Shown piece after piece: positions 37,649 through 47,127 of a DNA stretch of 64,000 nt (position 1 is its first letter; every line of letters begins with the position of its first letter). The notes under the pieces were generated by a model that saw nothing but the letters and a program-made list of their open reading frames with translations, was not told the DNA's origin and made no database searches. The DNA is from CAVPTL01 sp963729195 (GTDB lineage Bacteria > Actinomycetota > Thermoleophilia > Gaiellales > JAICJC01). Position numbers and translations under genes: made by a program. The stretch covers positions 310,001-374,000 of the forward strand of contig CAVSNF010000024.1 of NCBI GenBank assembly GCA_963729195.1. The letters run 5' to 3'.

Positions 37649-38338
37649 TCACAAATCAGAACCATCTCTCATGCGGGACTGCGTCTCGCGCCACTCGGCT
37701 ACGCGACCGTGGTCGCCCGACAGCAGCACCTGCGGCACACCCCAACCCCGATACAGCTCGGGACGGGTGTAGTGCGGGTGCTCGGGTCGGCCGCCCATCG
37801 CCTCCGAGTAGGAGTCGTTGCGATGACTCTCCTCCTTGCCCAGCGCTCCGGGCAGCCGCCGCACCACCGCATCGATCACCACCATCGCCGCTAACTCGCC
37901 TCCCGACAGCACATACGGCCCGAGCGACAACTCCTCGGTGGCAACGTGCTCGTGGACACGCTGATCGAACCCCTCATACCGCCCGCACAGCAGCGTGAAG
38001 TCACCGCCCTCGGCGTAGGACACCGCAGCCTGTTCGGAGAACGTCTCACCCACCGGCGTCAACACCACCACCCGGCGCTGCTCTCGGATCTGCTCGATCG
38101 GCTCGGCATAGGCGGCCTCCAGGGCGGCGCACACCACGTCCACCCGGATCACCATGCCCGCTCCACCGCCATAGGGCGCGTCGTCGACCTGGCGGTAGTC
38201 ACCCAGCCCCTGCTCACGCAGGTCGAAGATGCGAAGTTCCAGCGCGCCCGACTCCAACACGTTTCGCACCGGGCGCACCTCCCGCAGCCAGTCGAACTGG
38301 TTGGGGAAGAGCGTGAACACATCGATGCCGAGGCTCAC
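37649..38338 (-). CDS. trmD: tRNA (guanine-N1-)-methyltransferase TrmD
   Basis: A 229-residue enzyme that methylates G37 of tRNA. The SPOUT knot shows DDAPYGGGAGMVIRVD, LLCGRYEGFDQRV, YVLSGGELAAMVVIDAVVRRLPGALG. Catalytic Asp lies in SHRNDSYSEA-like segment. Four-base GTGA overlap with rimM. Confidence 0.97.
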   Translation of the reverse strand: MSLGIDVFTLFPNQFDWLREVRPVRNVLESGALELRIFDLREQGLGDYRQVDDAPYGGGAGMVIRVDVVCAALEAAYAEPIEQIREQRRVVVLTPVGETFSEQAAVSYAEGGDFTLLCGRYEGFDQRVHEHVATEELSLGPYVLSGGELAAMVVIDAVVRRLPGALGKEESHRNDSYSEAMGGRPEHPHYTRPELYRGWGVPQVLLSGDHGRVAEWRETQSRMRDGSDL

Positions 38339-38850
38339 AGGAAGTCCTCACGCACGTCGATCCGGCGAGCGTACAGATCCACCTGCTCCACCACGTCAGC
38401 GGCGAACGGCACCAGCACCGCGTCGCCCTGGCCGGCCAGTTCGAGCACGTCGTTGGCGGGATAGGCGTGCACCGTCATGACCGTCCCCAGCAAGCGCGCG
38501 CCGGAAAACACCTGACAGCCAATCAGGTCGATGTGGAAGTACTCGTCCTCGTCCGGCTCGGGCAGCGTGTCGGTGGGCACGCTCACCTCCGATCCGCGAA
38601 GCGCCTCGGCCGCCTCCCGGGTGGACGCGATGCCGAGCCGCAGAATCGGCCGTTCGTCGGTGCCCCGTCGCTCGGCGATGACCACGTTGCGACCTGCCAC
38701 GGTGATCGGCGTGCCGGCTCGCAGCGGCACCGCGCCGCCGTGTCCCTCCAGCTTGAAGGCGCCGTCCAGCCCGTGCGGTCGCCCCACCCGGCCGACCACG
38801 ATCTCGGCCGGCCGCCATGGACGCGGGCTGCTATTCGGCGATGTCGACAT
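38335..38850 (-). CDS. rimM: Ribosome maturation factor RimM
   Basis: A 171-residue protein with a reductase-like N-domain (IVVGRVGRPHGLDGAFKLEG) and C-terminal PRC barrel (LIGCQVFSGARLLGTV, ANDVLELAGQGDAVLVPFAADVVEQVDL). It helps 30S head assembly by binding S19. Its start overlaps the khpA end by 20 bases. Confidence 0.95.
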   Translation of the reverse strand: MSTSPNSSPRPWRPAEIVVGRVGRPHGLDGAFKLEGHGGAVPLRAGTPITVAGRNVVIAERRGTDERPILRLGIASTREAAEALRGSEVSVPTDTLPEPDEDEYFHIDLIGCQVFSGARLLGTVMTVHAYPANDVLELAGQGDAVLVPFAADVVEQVDLYARRIDVREDFL

Positions 38851-39064
38851 GCACGCGACGGCCGCTGCGCACCGCGGCTGCCTTGACGATCGTGCGCAGA
38901 GCCCGAGCGATGCGGCCCTGCTTCCCGATCACCTTGCCCAGATCCTCCTGGGCGACGTGCAGCTCCAGCAGCAGGTCACCGGACTCCGACTCGGACTGGT
39001 CGACGCGCACCTGATCGGGATGTGCGACCAGCTGCCGTGCGAGGTGAGCGAGCAGCTCGTCCAT
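38831..39064 (-). CDS. khpA: KH-domain RNA-binding protein KhpA
   Basis: A 77-residue protein with a single KH domain; the RNA-binding GKVIGKQGRIARALRTIV loop is intact. KhpA pairs with KhpB (not in window) in gram-positives and affects cell division and length. Located between rpsP and rimM as in Firmicutes. Confidence 0.95.
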   Translation of the reverse strand: MDELLAHLARQLVAHPDQVRVDQSESESGDLLLELHVAQEDLGKVIGKQGRIARALRTIVKAAAVRSGRRVHVDIAE

Positions 39065-39072
39065 CGCCGGTG

Positions 39073-39312
39073 CTACACGCCGGCGAGCTTGAGCAGCTTC
39101 GCCACCGTCTCGGTCGGCTGAGCTCCCTTGCTGAGCCAGTCGCGAGCGCGCTCCGTATCGATGTCGATCAGCGACGGATCGGGCTGCGGGTTGTACCGGC
39201 CGATCGTCTCGAGCGTGCGCCCGTCGCGAGGGTTTCGCGAGTCCGCGACAACCACCCGATAGACCGGATTCTTCTTGGAACCATGCCGCGCTAGGCGGAT
39301 CTTGACAGCCAC
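39073..39312 (-). CDS. rpsP: Ribosomal protein S16
   Basis: A 79-residue small-subunit protein: VKIRLARHGSKKNPVYRVVVADSRNPRDGR is the family start, followed by IGRYNPQPDP. Stop overlaps neither neighbour; 1 base from ffh. Confidence 0.98.
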   Translation of the reverse strand: MAVKIRLARHGSKKNPVYRVVVADSRNPRDGRTLETIGRYNPQPDPSLIDIDTERARDWLSKGAQPTETVAKLLKLAGV

Positions 39313-39313
39313 A

Positions 39314-40645
39314 TTACCTCCGTTGCATTCCCGGAAACTGAGGCATCTTACCGCGGCCGACCTGTTTCATCATCCGCTGCACCTGTTTGAACTGCCCCAG
39401 CAGCTGGTTGACAGTCTGAACATTGGTGCCACTGCCGGCTGCAATCCGGCGGCGGCGAGAGCCGTCGATGATCCGGTGATTTCGGCGCTCGGCCGGTGTC
39501 ATGGCCAAAATGATCGCCTCCACCCGGTCGAACTGGCGCTCGTCCACCTTCATGTTCTTGACCTGGCGGCCAACGCCGGGAAGCATCCCCAAAAGCCCGG
39601 CCATCCCCTGCCCCGAGGTCATCTTCTTGACCTGCCGCAGCTGCTGCAGGAAATCCTCGAGCGTGAAGTCGGCCGACCGCAGCTTGGCCTCCATCTCGGC
39701 GGCTTCCTTCTCGTCGAACTGCTCCTGGGCGCGCTCGATCAGACTCATCACGTCGCCCATGCCGAGGATCCGCGACGCCATCCGGTCGGGATGGAACGGC
39801 TCCAGCTGGTCGAGCTTCTCGCCGACGGACACGAACTTGATCGGCTTGCCGGTGACCGCCCGCACCGCCAGGGCGGCGCCGCCGCGTGCGTCGCCGTCCA
39901 GCTTGGTCAGGATCACACCGTCGTAGTCGACCGCCTCGGCGAACTGCTGGGCGACGTTGACCGCGTCCTGGCCGGTCATCGAGTCGAGCACCAGCAGCAC
40001 GTTGTGCGGCTTGGTGGCGGCCTTGATCCGCACCAGCTCGTCCATCAGGTTCTCGTCGATGTGCAGCCGGCCGGCGGTATCGACGATCACCGTGTCGCGC
40101 CCCTGGGCCTTGGCCTGCTCGATGCCCCACACCGCGGTCTCGACCGGGTCGGCGTCGGTGCCGCGATCGAACACCGGCACCTGCAGCGACTTACCCAGCG
40201 TCTGCAGCTGCTGGATCGCAGCCGGCCGGTAGACGTCGCAGGCCACCATCGCCGGGGTCTTCTTCTGCTTCGCCAAAAGCCGTGCCAGCTTGCCGCTGGC
40301 GGTGGTCTTGCCCGAGCCCTGCAGGCCGGCCATCAGGATCACGGTGGGCGGACGGTTCGAGAACGAGAGCCCGCTGCCGGCGCTTCCCATCAGCTCGGTC
40401 AGCTGCTCGTGGACGATCTTCACGACCTGCTGGCCGGGAGTCAGGCTGTCCAGCACCTCAGAGCCCATCGCCCGCTCCTTGACGCCGGCCACGAACTGCT
40501 TGACCACCGTGAAGTTGACGTCGGCCTCCAGCAGCGCCAGCCGGATCTCGCGCATGGCGGCGTCGATGTCCTGCTCGCTGAGGCGGCCCTTGCCCTTGAG
40601 GCCGTCGAGAGTCGCCCCGAGGCGATCTGAAAGTGAGTCAAACAT
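39314..40645 (-). CDS. ffh: Signal recognition particle protein Ffh
   Basis: A 443-residue SRP GTPase: N-domain helices (FDSLSDRLGATLDGLKGKG), G1 GLQGSGKTTASGKLA, DTAGR, TKLDGDARGG, and a Met-rich M domain (MAGLLGMLPGVGRQVKNM, MTPAERRNHRIIDGSRRRRIAAGSG) that binds SRP RNA and signal peptides. No frameshift. The SRP RNA gene itself was not found in the window. Confidence 0.97.
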   Translation of the reverse strand: MFDSLSDRLGATLDGLKGKGRLSEQDIDAAMREIRLALLEADVNFTVVKQFVAGVKERAMGSEVLDSLTPGQQVVKIVHEQLTELMGSAGSGLSFSNRPPTVILMAGLQGSGKTTASGKLARLLAKQKKTPAMVACDVYRPAAIQQLQTLGKSLQVPVFDRGTDADPVETAVWGIEQAKAQGRDTVIVDTAGRLHIDENLMDELVRIKAATKPHNVLLVLDSMTGQDAVNVAQQFAEAVDYDGVILTKLDGDARGGAALAVRAVTGKPIKFVSVGEKLDQLEPFHPDRMASRILGMGDVMSLIERAQEQFDEKEAAEMEAKLRSADFTLEDFLQQLRQVKKMTSGQGMAGLLGMLPGVGRQVKNMKVDERQFDRVEAIILAMTPAERRNHRIIDGSRRRRIAAGSGTNVQTVNQLLGQFKQVQRMMKQVGRGKMPQFPGMQRR

Positions 40646-40673
40646 GGCTACAGCGTAGACCGTCGGGCGCCAG

Positions 40674-40704
40674 GTGAATAACGGTGCCTGGCACCGTTAT
40701 TCAC
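40674..40704. repeat. Palindromic repeat, copy 2 (31 bp)
   Basis: Identical to copy 1: arms GTGAATAACGGTGCC and mirror, T centre. Lies in the ftsY-ffh gap, 29 bases upstream of the ffh start, on the transcribed strand, with copy 3 only 14 bases away, so the transcript can form two adjacent hairpins. Confidence 0.95.
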
Positions 40705-40718
40705 GACAGACGTCCGAG

Positions 40719-40751
40719 GTGAATAATTGGTGCCTGGCACCAATTATTCAC
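40719..40751. repeat. Palindromic repeat, copy 3 (33 bp variant)
   Basis: Arms GTGAATAATTGGTGCC and GGCACCAATTATTCAC around T. Compared with the other copies, one arm has ATTGG for ACGG and the other has CCAAT for CCGT, so the pairing is retained. Its right edge provides the GAA-TAA that ends ftsY. Confidence 0.95.
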
Positions 40752-41706
40752 CGAAGAGGGCGCGGGCGAAGTCGGTGGGGTCGAAGGGGCGCAGGTCTTC
40801 GACACCTTCGCCGACGCCGATCAGCTTCACCGGGGTGCCCAGCTCGTGGGCGATCGCCAACGCGATGCCGCCCTTGGCGGTGCCGTCCAGCTTGGTCAGC
40901 ACCAGTCCGGTGACATCCACCGCCTCGGTGAACAGCCGCGCCTGCTGAAGCCCGTTCTGGCCGGTGGTGGCGTCGATCGTCAGCAGCACCTCGTGCGGCG
41001 CATCCTCGATCCGGCGACCGATCACGCGGTGGATCTTGCCGAGCTCCTGCATCAGATGATCCTGGGTGTGCAGCCGTCCAGCCGTGTCGATGATGACCAC
41101 GTCACGCCCTCTGGCCTCGGCAGCTGCGACCGCGTCGAAGGCGACCGCAGCCGGGTCGGCTCCCGACTCGGACGAGACGAAATCAGCGCCGGCCCGCTCC
41201 GCCCACGTCTCCAGCTGCTCACCGGCCGCCGCCCGGAAGGTGTCCCCGGCGCCGATCACGCAGGTCTTGCCGGCCTCGCGCAGATGCCAGGCGATCTTGC
41301 CGATCGAGGTGGTCTTGCCGGTGCCGTTGACGCCGGTCATCAGAATCACCGACGGCGTGTGGGTGACGTCGATCCGGGCATCGCCTTCGGGAGTCATCAG
41401 CTCGGCCACGATCTCGGTCAGCCGGCCGGTCAGATCGGCCGACGTGGTCAGCCGCCCGGCGGCGGATTCGGCCTCCAGCCGCTCGATCACGGTCACCGTG
41501 GCGGGCACGCCGCAGTCGGCTGCGATCAGCGCCAGCTCCAGCTGCTCCCACACATCCGGGTCGGCCGGATTCAGCACCACTCCGGCAAGCTGCTGGCTCA
41601 TCGCCCGGCGGCTGCGGCCGATCGACTCGCGCAGCCGGGAGAACATCCCGCCCGACCGAGCCTCGGGCTCGGGTTCGGGCGGCGCCTCCTCGCCGGTGTT
41701 GAACAT
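40744..41706 (-). CDS. ftsY: Signal recognition particle receptor FtsY
   Basis: A 320-residue SRP receptor GTPase: NG domain with G1 GVNGTGKTTSIGKIA, DTAGRLHTQDHLM, TKLDGTAKGG and the GVGEGVEDLRPF closing loop. A short acidic N-terminus (EEAPPEPEPEA) stands in for the long A domain. Stop TAA comes from palindrome copy 3. ATG 41706; a GTG seven codons earlier is possible. Confidence 0.95.
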   Translation of the reverse strand: MFNTGEEAPPEPEPEARSGGMFSRLRESIGRSRRAMSQQLAGVVLNPADPDVWEQLELALIAADCGVPATVTVIERLEAESAAGRLTTSADLTGRLTEIVAELMTPEGDARIDVTHTPSVILMTGVNGTGKTTSIGKIAWHLREAGKTCVIGAGDTFRAAAGEQLETWAERAGADFVSSESGADPAAVAFDAVAAAEARGRDVVIIDTAGRLHTQDHLMQELGKIHRVIGRRIEDAPHEVLLTIDATTGQNGLQQARLFTEAVDVTGLVLTKLDGTAKGGIALAIAHELGTPVKLIGVGEGVEDLRPFDPTDFARALFGE

Positions 41707-41745
41707 TGCCTGCCATGTGCGCGTCACAGGCGCAGATCGTAGTGT

Positions 41746-42670
41746 GTGCGTGTGACGACGGTTCCGCTCACCGACCTGCGCACCGCCATGACCGAGCGGG
41801 CGCTGGCTCTCGGCTTTTCGCCCGCCGACGCCGACCTGCTGGTCGACCACTTCGTGGACGCCGAGATGCGCGGCGCCACCGGCCACGGGGTGGAGCGGCT
41901 GCGGTGGCTGGCAGGGCGGCCGGGGCTCGACCCGACTCCCCGGCTCACCCTCGTATCGCGGGATGAGGGCCTGGCCCGCTATGACGCCGCGCGGATCGGT
42001 GGGATACACGGCGCTGGCCGCCGCCATCGACGCCGAGCTGGACCACCCTCCGGCGGGGGCGCGAGTGGTCGTGGTCGGCGACTGCTTCCCCACCGGCCGG
42101 CTCGGGTACTTCGCAGCCCGCGCGGCCCGCCGGGAGCTTGTGTGCCTGCTGACCGCGACCTCCACCGCGCGCATCTCCCACCCCTCCGGCGGTGGGCCGC
42201 TTGTGGGCACCAACCCGCTCTGCCTCGCACTCCCCGGCGATCCCGAACCCGACGTGATCGACGTCTCCATGGGCCGCGTCACCTACGGCGCGGTGCTGAA
42301 GGCGATCGCCACCGGAGTGCCGCTGCCGGAAGGCTCGGCGGTGACGCGCGACGGCCACCCCACCACCGACCCCGGCCAGATCGAGGCCGACGCCGCCGGG
42401 GTGATGCCGTTCGGTGACGATCAGGCCTACAAGGGATTTGCGCTGGCGCTGATGGTGGAGACGCTCTGCCGCAGCCTGGCCGGCGAGCACGGCCACGCCG
42501 CCGTGGCGCTGCTGGCAGCCCCGGTGGCCGCCCCGATGGGAACGATTCGGGCAGCAGCCGGTGACAACCGCCTGCCCGGAGACCACTCTGCCGATCATCA
42601 CCGCGCCAGCCTGGCACGGGGAGAGCTCGAGCTACCCGACGACCTCTGGCGCTGGCTCCAGGCTGTCTGA
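41746..42670 (+). CDS. LDH2/YiaK-family malate/lactate dehydrogenase-like protein (one +1 frameshift)
   Basis: About 307 residues, somewhat short for the family (usually 330-350). N-terminal helices hold FVDAEMRGATGHGVERL, matching the RG..SHGV.RL block with the catalytic His. The middle GPLVGTNPLCLALPG, AVTRDGHPTTDP and GDDQAYKGFALALMVETL blocks are clear. However the NSNHFG segment that carries the second active-site His is replaced by GDCFPTGRLG. One extra G at 42001-42003 breaks the frame. It lies opposite smc and overlaps its end by 39 bases, an unusual place between smc and ftsY. Confidence 0.8.
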
Positions 42671-45600
42671 CATGCGCCGCGACAGCACCCGCGACTCCCC
42701 GTCGCCCGCCATGCTGACGCCGTAGAGCACGTCTGCCACCTCCATCGTGCGCCGCTGATGGGTGATGACGATGAACTGGGCGCGCGACTGGTAGGCCCGA
42801 AGCAGCGACAGGAACCGCTCGATGTTGGCATCGTCCAGCGCCGCCTCGACCTCGTCCAGGACGTAGAACGGCGACGGCTTGGTCAGCATCAGCGAGAACT
42901 GGAATGCGATCGCCGTCAGCGACTTCTCGCCGCCCGAGAGCAGCGACAGCGACTCGATGCGCTTGCCGGCAGGCCGCACCTCGAGCTCAATCCCCGGCTC
43001 GGGCCGCTCCGACGGGAGCTGATCCTCGGAGTCCTCGGCCGGCTCCTCGCCGTCCTCGGCCGAGCGTACCGGCGCCTCGACCACGTCGTCGGTCAGCCGC
43101 AGCCGGCCGCTGCCGCCGGGAAAGAGCGTGCCCACGGTCTCGGAGAAGTGGTGCGCCACCTGCGTGAACGTCTCGTCGAAGCGGGCATCGATCGTCTGGG
43201 TCAGATCCCGCACCAGGCTGCGCAGCTCCTTGAGCGAGCGATCCAGATCATCACACTGGGTCGAAAGCTCGTCCACGCGCACCTTCTCGGCCTCATACTC
43301 CTCGGCAGCCAGCGGATTGACCGCTCCCAGGCTCTCCCGGCGCCGCTCGAGCCGCTCCAGGCGGGCTGCCAATGCCGCGGATTCGTCCGGCTGCATCGGC
43401 TGCTCGGGCTCGGACAGCTCCAGCTCATGGGCGGCGGCGATCTCTGACCGGCGGCGGCCGAGCTCCGACACCCGCTCGGCCGATCGGCCCAGCGCAACCT
43501 CGATCTCGGTGGCGGCAGCGGTCGCCGCTCGCGATGCGGCCTGCTCGGCGGCCTCCAGCTCGGCACAGGCCTGCAGCTCGGTGGAGAGCTCGGACGCCCG
43601 CCGCTCGATCGACTCCACTCCGGCCCGGGCCGGGGTTCGAAGCTGGTTGGCTGCCTCGGCTGCCAGCGCCAGCTTGGCGGAAATCGCCTCGCACTCCGGC
43701 GCCAGGTCAGCCGCGATCTCGCCCAACTCGACCGCCCGCAGCGCAGTCGCGGTGGCCTCGGCGGCCGCCGCCTGCAAGCCGTTCGAACTCCGCCCGTCCA
43801 CGGGCCACGCGCTCGCTCAGGCCGGCCACCTGGGCGGCGATCACGGCACTCTGCTCGGCCATCTCACGCCGCGCCGCTCGAGTCCCGAATGCTGCTCCTC
43901 GGCCGAGGTCGAGGCGGCTCGACGCTCGGCCTCCAGCGCTTCGTGGGCTTCCAGGTCGGACGTCAGCGCCGCGGCCCGGGCGCGCTCAGTCTCGAGGTCT
44001 CGCTCGGCCAGGTCGCGAGCGGCGTCGCACCGGGCAAGCTCATCGGTCAGCTGCTCACGCCGCAGGCCCAGTGCGCGGGCGGCTTCGCGGGCGGCAGTAT
44101 CGGCGCTAACGGCGTCGGCCTGGGCTGCACGGGCAGCACCGGCAGAGGCTGCAGCGGCCGACGCAGCGGCTGCGGCCTGCTCGGCCTGGGTGGCGGCGGC
44201 CTTCATGGCGACCGCGATCTCGTCCATGTCCACCTTGGTGCGGTCGCGCTCGGCCCGCGCGCTCAACCACGCCGCTTCGCCGGCATCGGCTGCGCGCCAA
44301 AACTCTCCGCGGTCGGCATCCACGCCCTCGCCCGACGGTGTGACCGCCACTCCTGAGCGCACCTGGGAGAGGTCGTCCACCAGCCAGACGCCCGCGATCA
44401 GCCGCCCGACGGCCGGATCGGTCACGGTGGCGACCTCCAGCAGCGGCCGCGCACCCGGGGCCGGGGCCTTGCCCGCAGCCGGCAGCTCAGCGCCGGCCAG
44501 GATCACAGCCAGCTCGCCTTCAGCGCCCCTCAGCAGCTCGATGGCCTCCGCCACCTTGTCGGCCACCACGGCGCCGGCACGCCACCCCAGCGCCGCCGCC
44601 ACGGCCCGCTCGTAGCCCTGCTCGGCTTCGATCCCGGCAACCACCAGCTTGGCGCCCGCTGCCTGCAGAGAGCGGGCCGCCGGTGGCAGTCCCTCACCCC
44701 GCTCGAGCGCGCGGTCGAGACCGGCCAGCCGCGTCGCCGCCAGCTCACTGCGGTGGGTGAGCTCGTCCAGGGCCGCGCGAGCCGCCCGGTCGCTCTCGGC
44801 GGCAGTCGCCTCGGCCTCGGTGGCTGCGGTGGCCGCGGCCGTCGCAGCCGCGAGCTCCGCGGCCGCCGCCTCGCCTGCCGTGGCTGCCGCCTCGGCCAGG
44901 GCACCGGCGCCCTCGAGATCACGAGCGGTGGTCTCGGCACGGACGGTGAAGATCTCCATCTGCTTGGTGTGCGCCGCCAGCCGCCCGGCCGACTGCTCCG
45001 CCTCACGGCGGGTGGTGGCCACCTGGCCCTGCGCGTCGGCCAAGGCGCGGCGGGCATCGAGTGCGGCTGTCAGCGCCGCCTCGGCCTGTGCCGTCAGCGC
45101 ATGCTCGGCCTCCACGTCACCGACACCCAGCCGCTCGACCTCCAACGCAGCCTGGTCGGCGGCCGCAGATGCCTCGAGCGATTCCGCGGTGAACCGAGCG
45201 GCGTCGGAGGCCAGCCGCTCGGCGGCGGCCGTTCGCCGCCCCCTGGCCCGATCCAGCGCCGCCGCCCCCTGGGTGATCCGGCCTGCCTGGAGACCGAGAC
45301 GCTCGCGGGCGGTCTCGAACGCGTAGAACGAATGCGCAGCGCGTTCCTGAGCGGCCGCCAGACCGGTCAGCTCGGTCTCGGCCAACGCGCGCCGGGCAGC
45401 CAGCGCCTCCAGCTTCTTCTCAACCGCCGCATGCGTCTGGGCGGCCGCCGCACGACGGCCGTCCAGGCCCGCACTGGAGCGCTGTTCGGTGAGCATCTCC
45501 GAGGAGAGCAGGGTGACCCGGCCGACGGCGATCTCGCCGGCCAGCTTGGCCGCCCGGTCGGCCGCGGTGGCCTGGATCGACAACGGCCGCAGCCGGGCTT

Positions 45601-46196
45601 TGACCTCACGCTCCAGATCGCGGGCGCGCTCCAGCTCGGCGGCCACCCGCACCATCTTGGTCTCGGCCCGCGCCCGGCGTCGCTGGTACTTGCCCAGCCC
45701 GGCCGCCTCCTCCACGAACCGCCTGCCGCTCGTGCGGCTTGGACAGGAGGATCTCCTCGACCTTGCCCTGGCCGATCACCGAGTGCATCTCGCGGCCGAG
45801 GCCGGTGTCGGCCAAGAGCTCCAGCAGGTCGAGCCGTCGCACCCGTGCACGGTTGATGAAGTACTCGCCCTCGCGCTCGCGATGCAGGCGGCGCATCACC
45901 GAAACCTCGTCGAACTCGAGCGGCAGGGTGCCGCAGGAGTTGTCGAGCACCAGCTCGACCTCGCACACCCCGGCGGGCGGGCGGGCATCCGACCCGGAGA
46001 ACAGCACGTCCTGGCCCAGCGGCGCGCGCAGCTGGGCCGGCGCCTGGGTCGCCATCGCCCACTGGAGGGCGTCGGCGATGTTCGACTTGCCGCTGCCGTT
46101 GGGCCCGACGATCACCGCGATCCCCTCGTGGAACTGCAGCTCGACGCTGCCGGGGAACGATTTGAAACCTCGAATTCTGATGCTCTTCAGATACAA
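42632..46196 (-). CDS. smc: Chromosome partition protein SMC (three +1 frameshifts)
   Basis: About 1188 residues. N-terminal head: VIVGPNGSGKSNIADALQW (Walker A), then coiled coil, hinge around ELPAAGKAPAPGARPLLEVATVTDPAVGRLIAGVWLVDD, second coiled coil, and C-terminal head with LSLLSGGEKSLTAIAF (signature) and FYVLDEVEAALDD (Walker B). The coil is Ala-rich. Extra bases near 45718 (CAGGCGG for CAGCGG), 43885 and 43778 (CTTGC for CTGC) shift the frame. In such genomes SMC forms the condensin core with ScpA/B (elsewhere). Confidence 0.95.
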
Positions 46197-46199
46197 ATT

Positions 46200-46823
46200 T
46201 CAGTCGGCAATCTGGTCGATATTCGCCAGAGCCTCGCGGGCTGCGGCCTGCTCGGAGGCCTTCTTGCTCGACCCCGAGCCCCGACCGAGTTCGAGTTCTC
46301 CCACCAGCGCCACTGTCGTGAACAACCGCTGGTGAGGCGGACCCGAAGTGTCGGTCACGGCATACGTTACAGATGCCCCCCGACGTGCCAGCTGCTCCTG
46401 CAGCACGGTCTTGTGGTCGACGTGCCTCTGCAGCACGTAGTCGACCCGGTCGGCGAAGGCCGCGACCACGGCTTCGGCGGTGCGATCGAAGCCGCTATCG
46501 ATGAAGACCGCGCCGATCACCGCCTCGACTGTGGCGGCCACCACGCTCTGTGACCGGATCAGCGCATCGATCTCCTCGGCGCCGACCCGCTCGCCCTCCG
46601 CGGCGAGATCGCGATCGAGGCCGAGCTTGCGCGCCACCACGGCGCAGCTGGTGCGCGACACCACCTGGGCGCGCACCTTGGCGAGATCTCCCTCCGGGCG
46701 ATCGGGGAAGCGCTCGTACAGATGCTGGGCGATGGCCAGCCCCAACACGCTATCGCCCAGGAACTCGAGCCGCTCGTACGACGTCTGGCGCCGCTCCACC
46801 CACGACGAGTGGGTGAAGGCCAC
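46200..46823 (-). CDS. rnc: Ribonuclease III
   Basis: A 207-residue enzyme cutting double-stranded RNA. Catalytic domain motif ERLEFLGDSVLGLAIA and EAVIGAVFIDSG, then a dsRNA-binding domain (TVLQEQLARRGASVTYAVTD...KKASEQAAAREAL). The N-terminal half-helix before AFTHSSW is missing versus the usual family; the frame upstream to the acpP stop is open but has no start codon, so GTG 46823 with GGAGGAG upstream is the only option. Confidence 0.94.
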   Translation of the reverse strand: MAFTHSSWVERRQTSYERLEFLGDSVLGLAIAQHLYERFPDRPEGDLAKVRAQVVSRTSCAVVARKLGLDRDLAAEGERVGAEEIDALIRSQSVVAATVEAVIGAVFIDSGFDRTAEAVVAAFADRVDYVLQRHVDHKTVLQEQLARRGASVTYAVTDTSGPPHQRLFTTVALVGELELGRGSGSSKKASEQAAAREALANIDQIAD

Positions 46824-46881
46824 GCGTCGTGCCTCCTCCGGGAGCGCCGCAATCAGTGCTCTGAGCGCCGCCCCCGAATCG

Positions 46882-47127
46882 TCAGCTGTTGCTCGTGACG
46901 TAGTCGACGGCCTGCCCGACGGTGGCGATCTTCTGTGCGTCCTCGTCGGAGATCTTCAGTCCGAACTGATCCTCCAGCTCCATGATCAGCTCAACCAGAT
47001 CCAACGAGTCGGCATCCAGGTCGCCCTGGAATGACGCGTCTTCGGTCACCTGTTCTTCGTCGACGTCGAGCTGCTCAACCAGGATGGCCCTGACGCGCTC
47101 GAGCGCCTCCTCACGATTCATTGTCAC
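46882..47127 (-). CDS. acpP: Acyl carrier protein
   Basis: About 80 residues; the phosphopantetheine Ser is in DADSLDLVEL, with acidic helix II following. GTG 47127 overlaps the plsX stop (GTGA); ATG 47121 two codons in is an alternative start. Carries growing acyl chains in fatty acid synthesis. Confidence 0.96.
   Translation of the reverse strand: MTMNREEALERVRAILVEQLDVDEEQVTEDASFQGDLDADSLDLVELIMELEDQFGLKISDEDAQKIATVGQAVDYVTSNS

Noticed and set aside
43128..44615. Ser/Ala-rich 495-codon open frame on the plus strand
   Set aside because: Reverse reading of the Ala/Glu-rich smc coiled coil.
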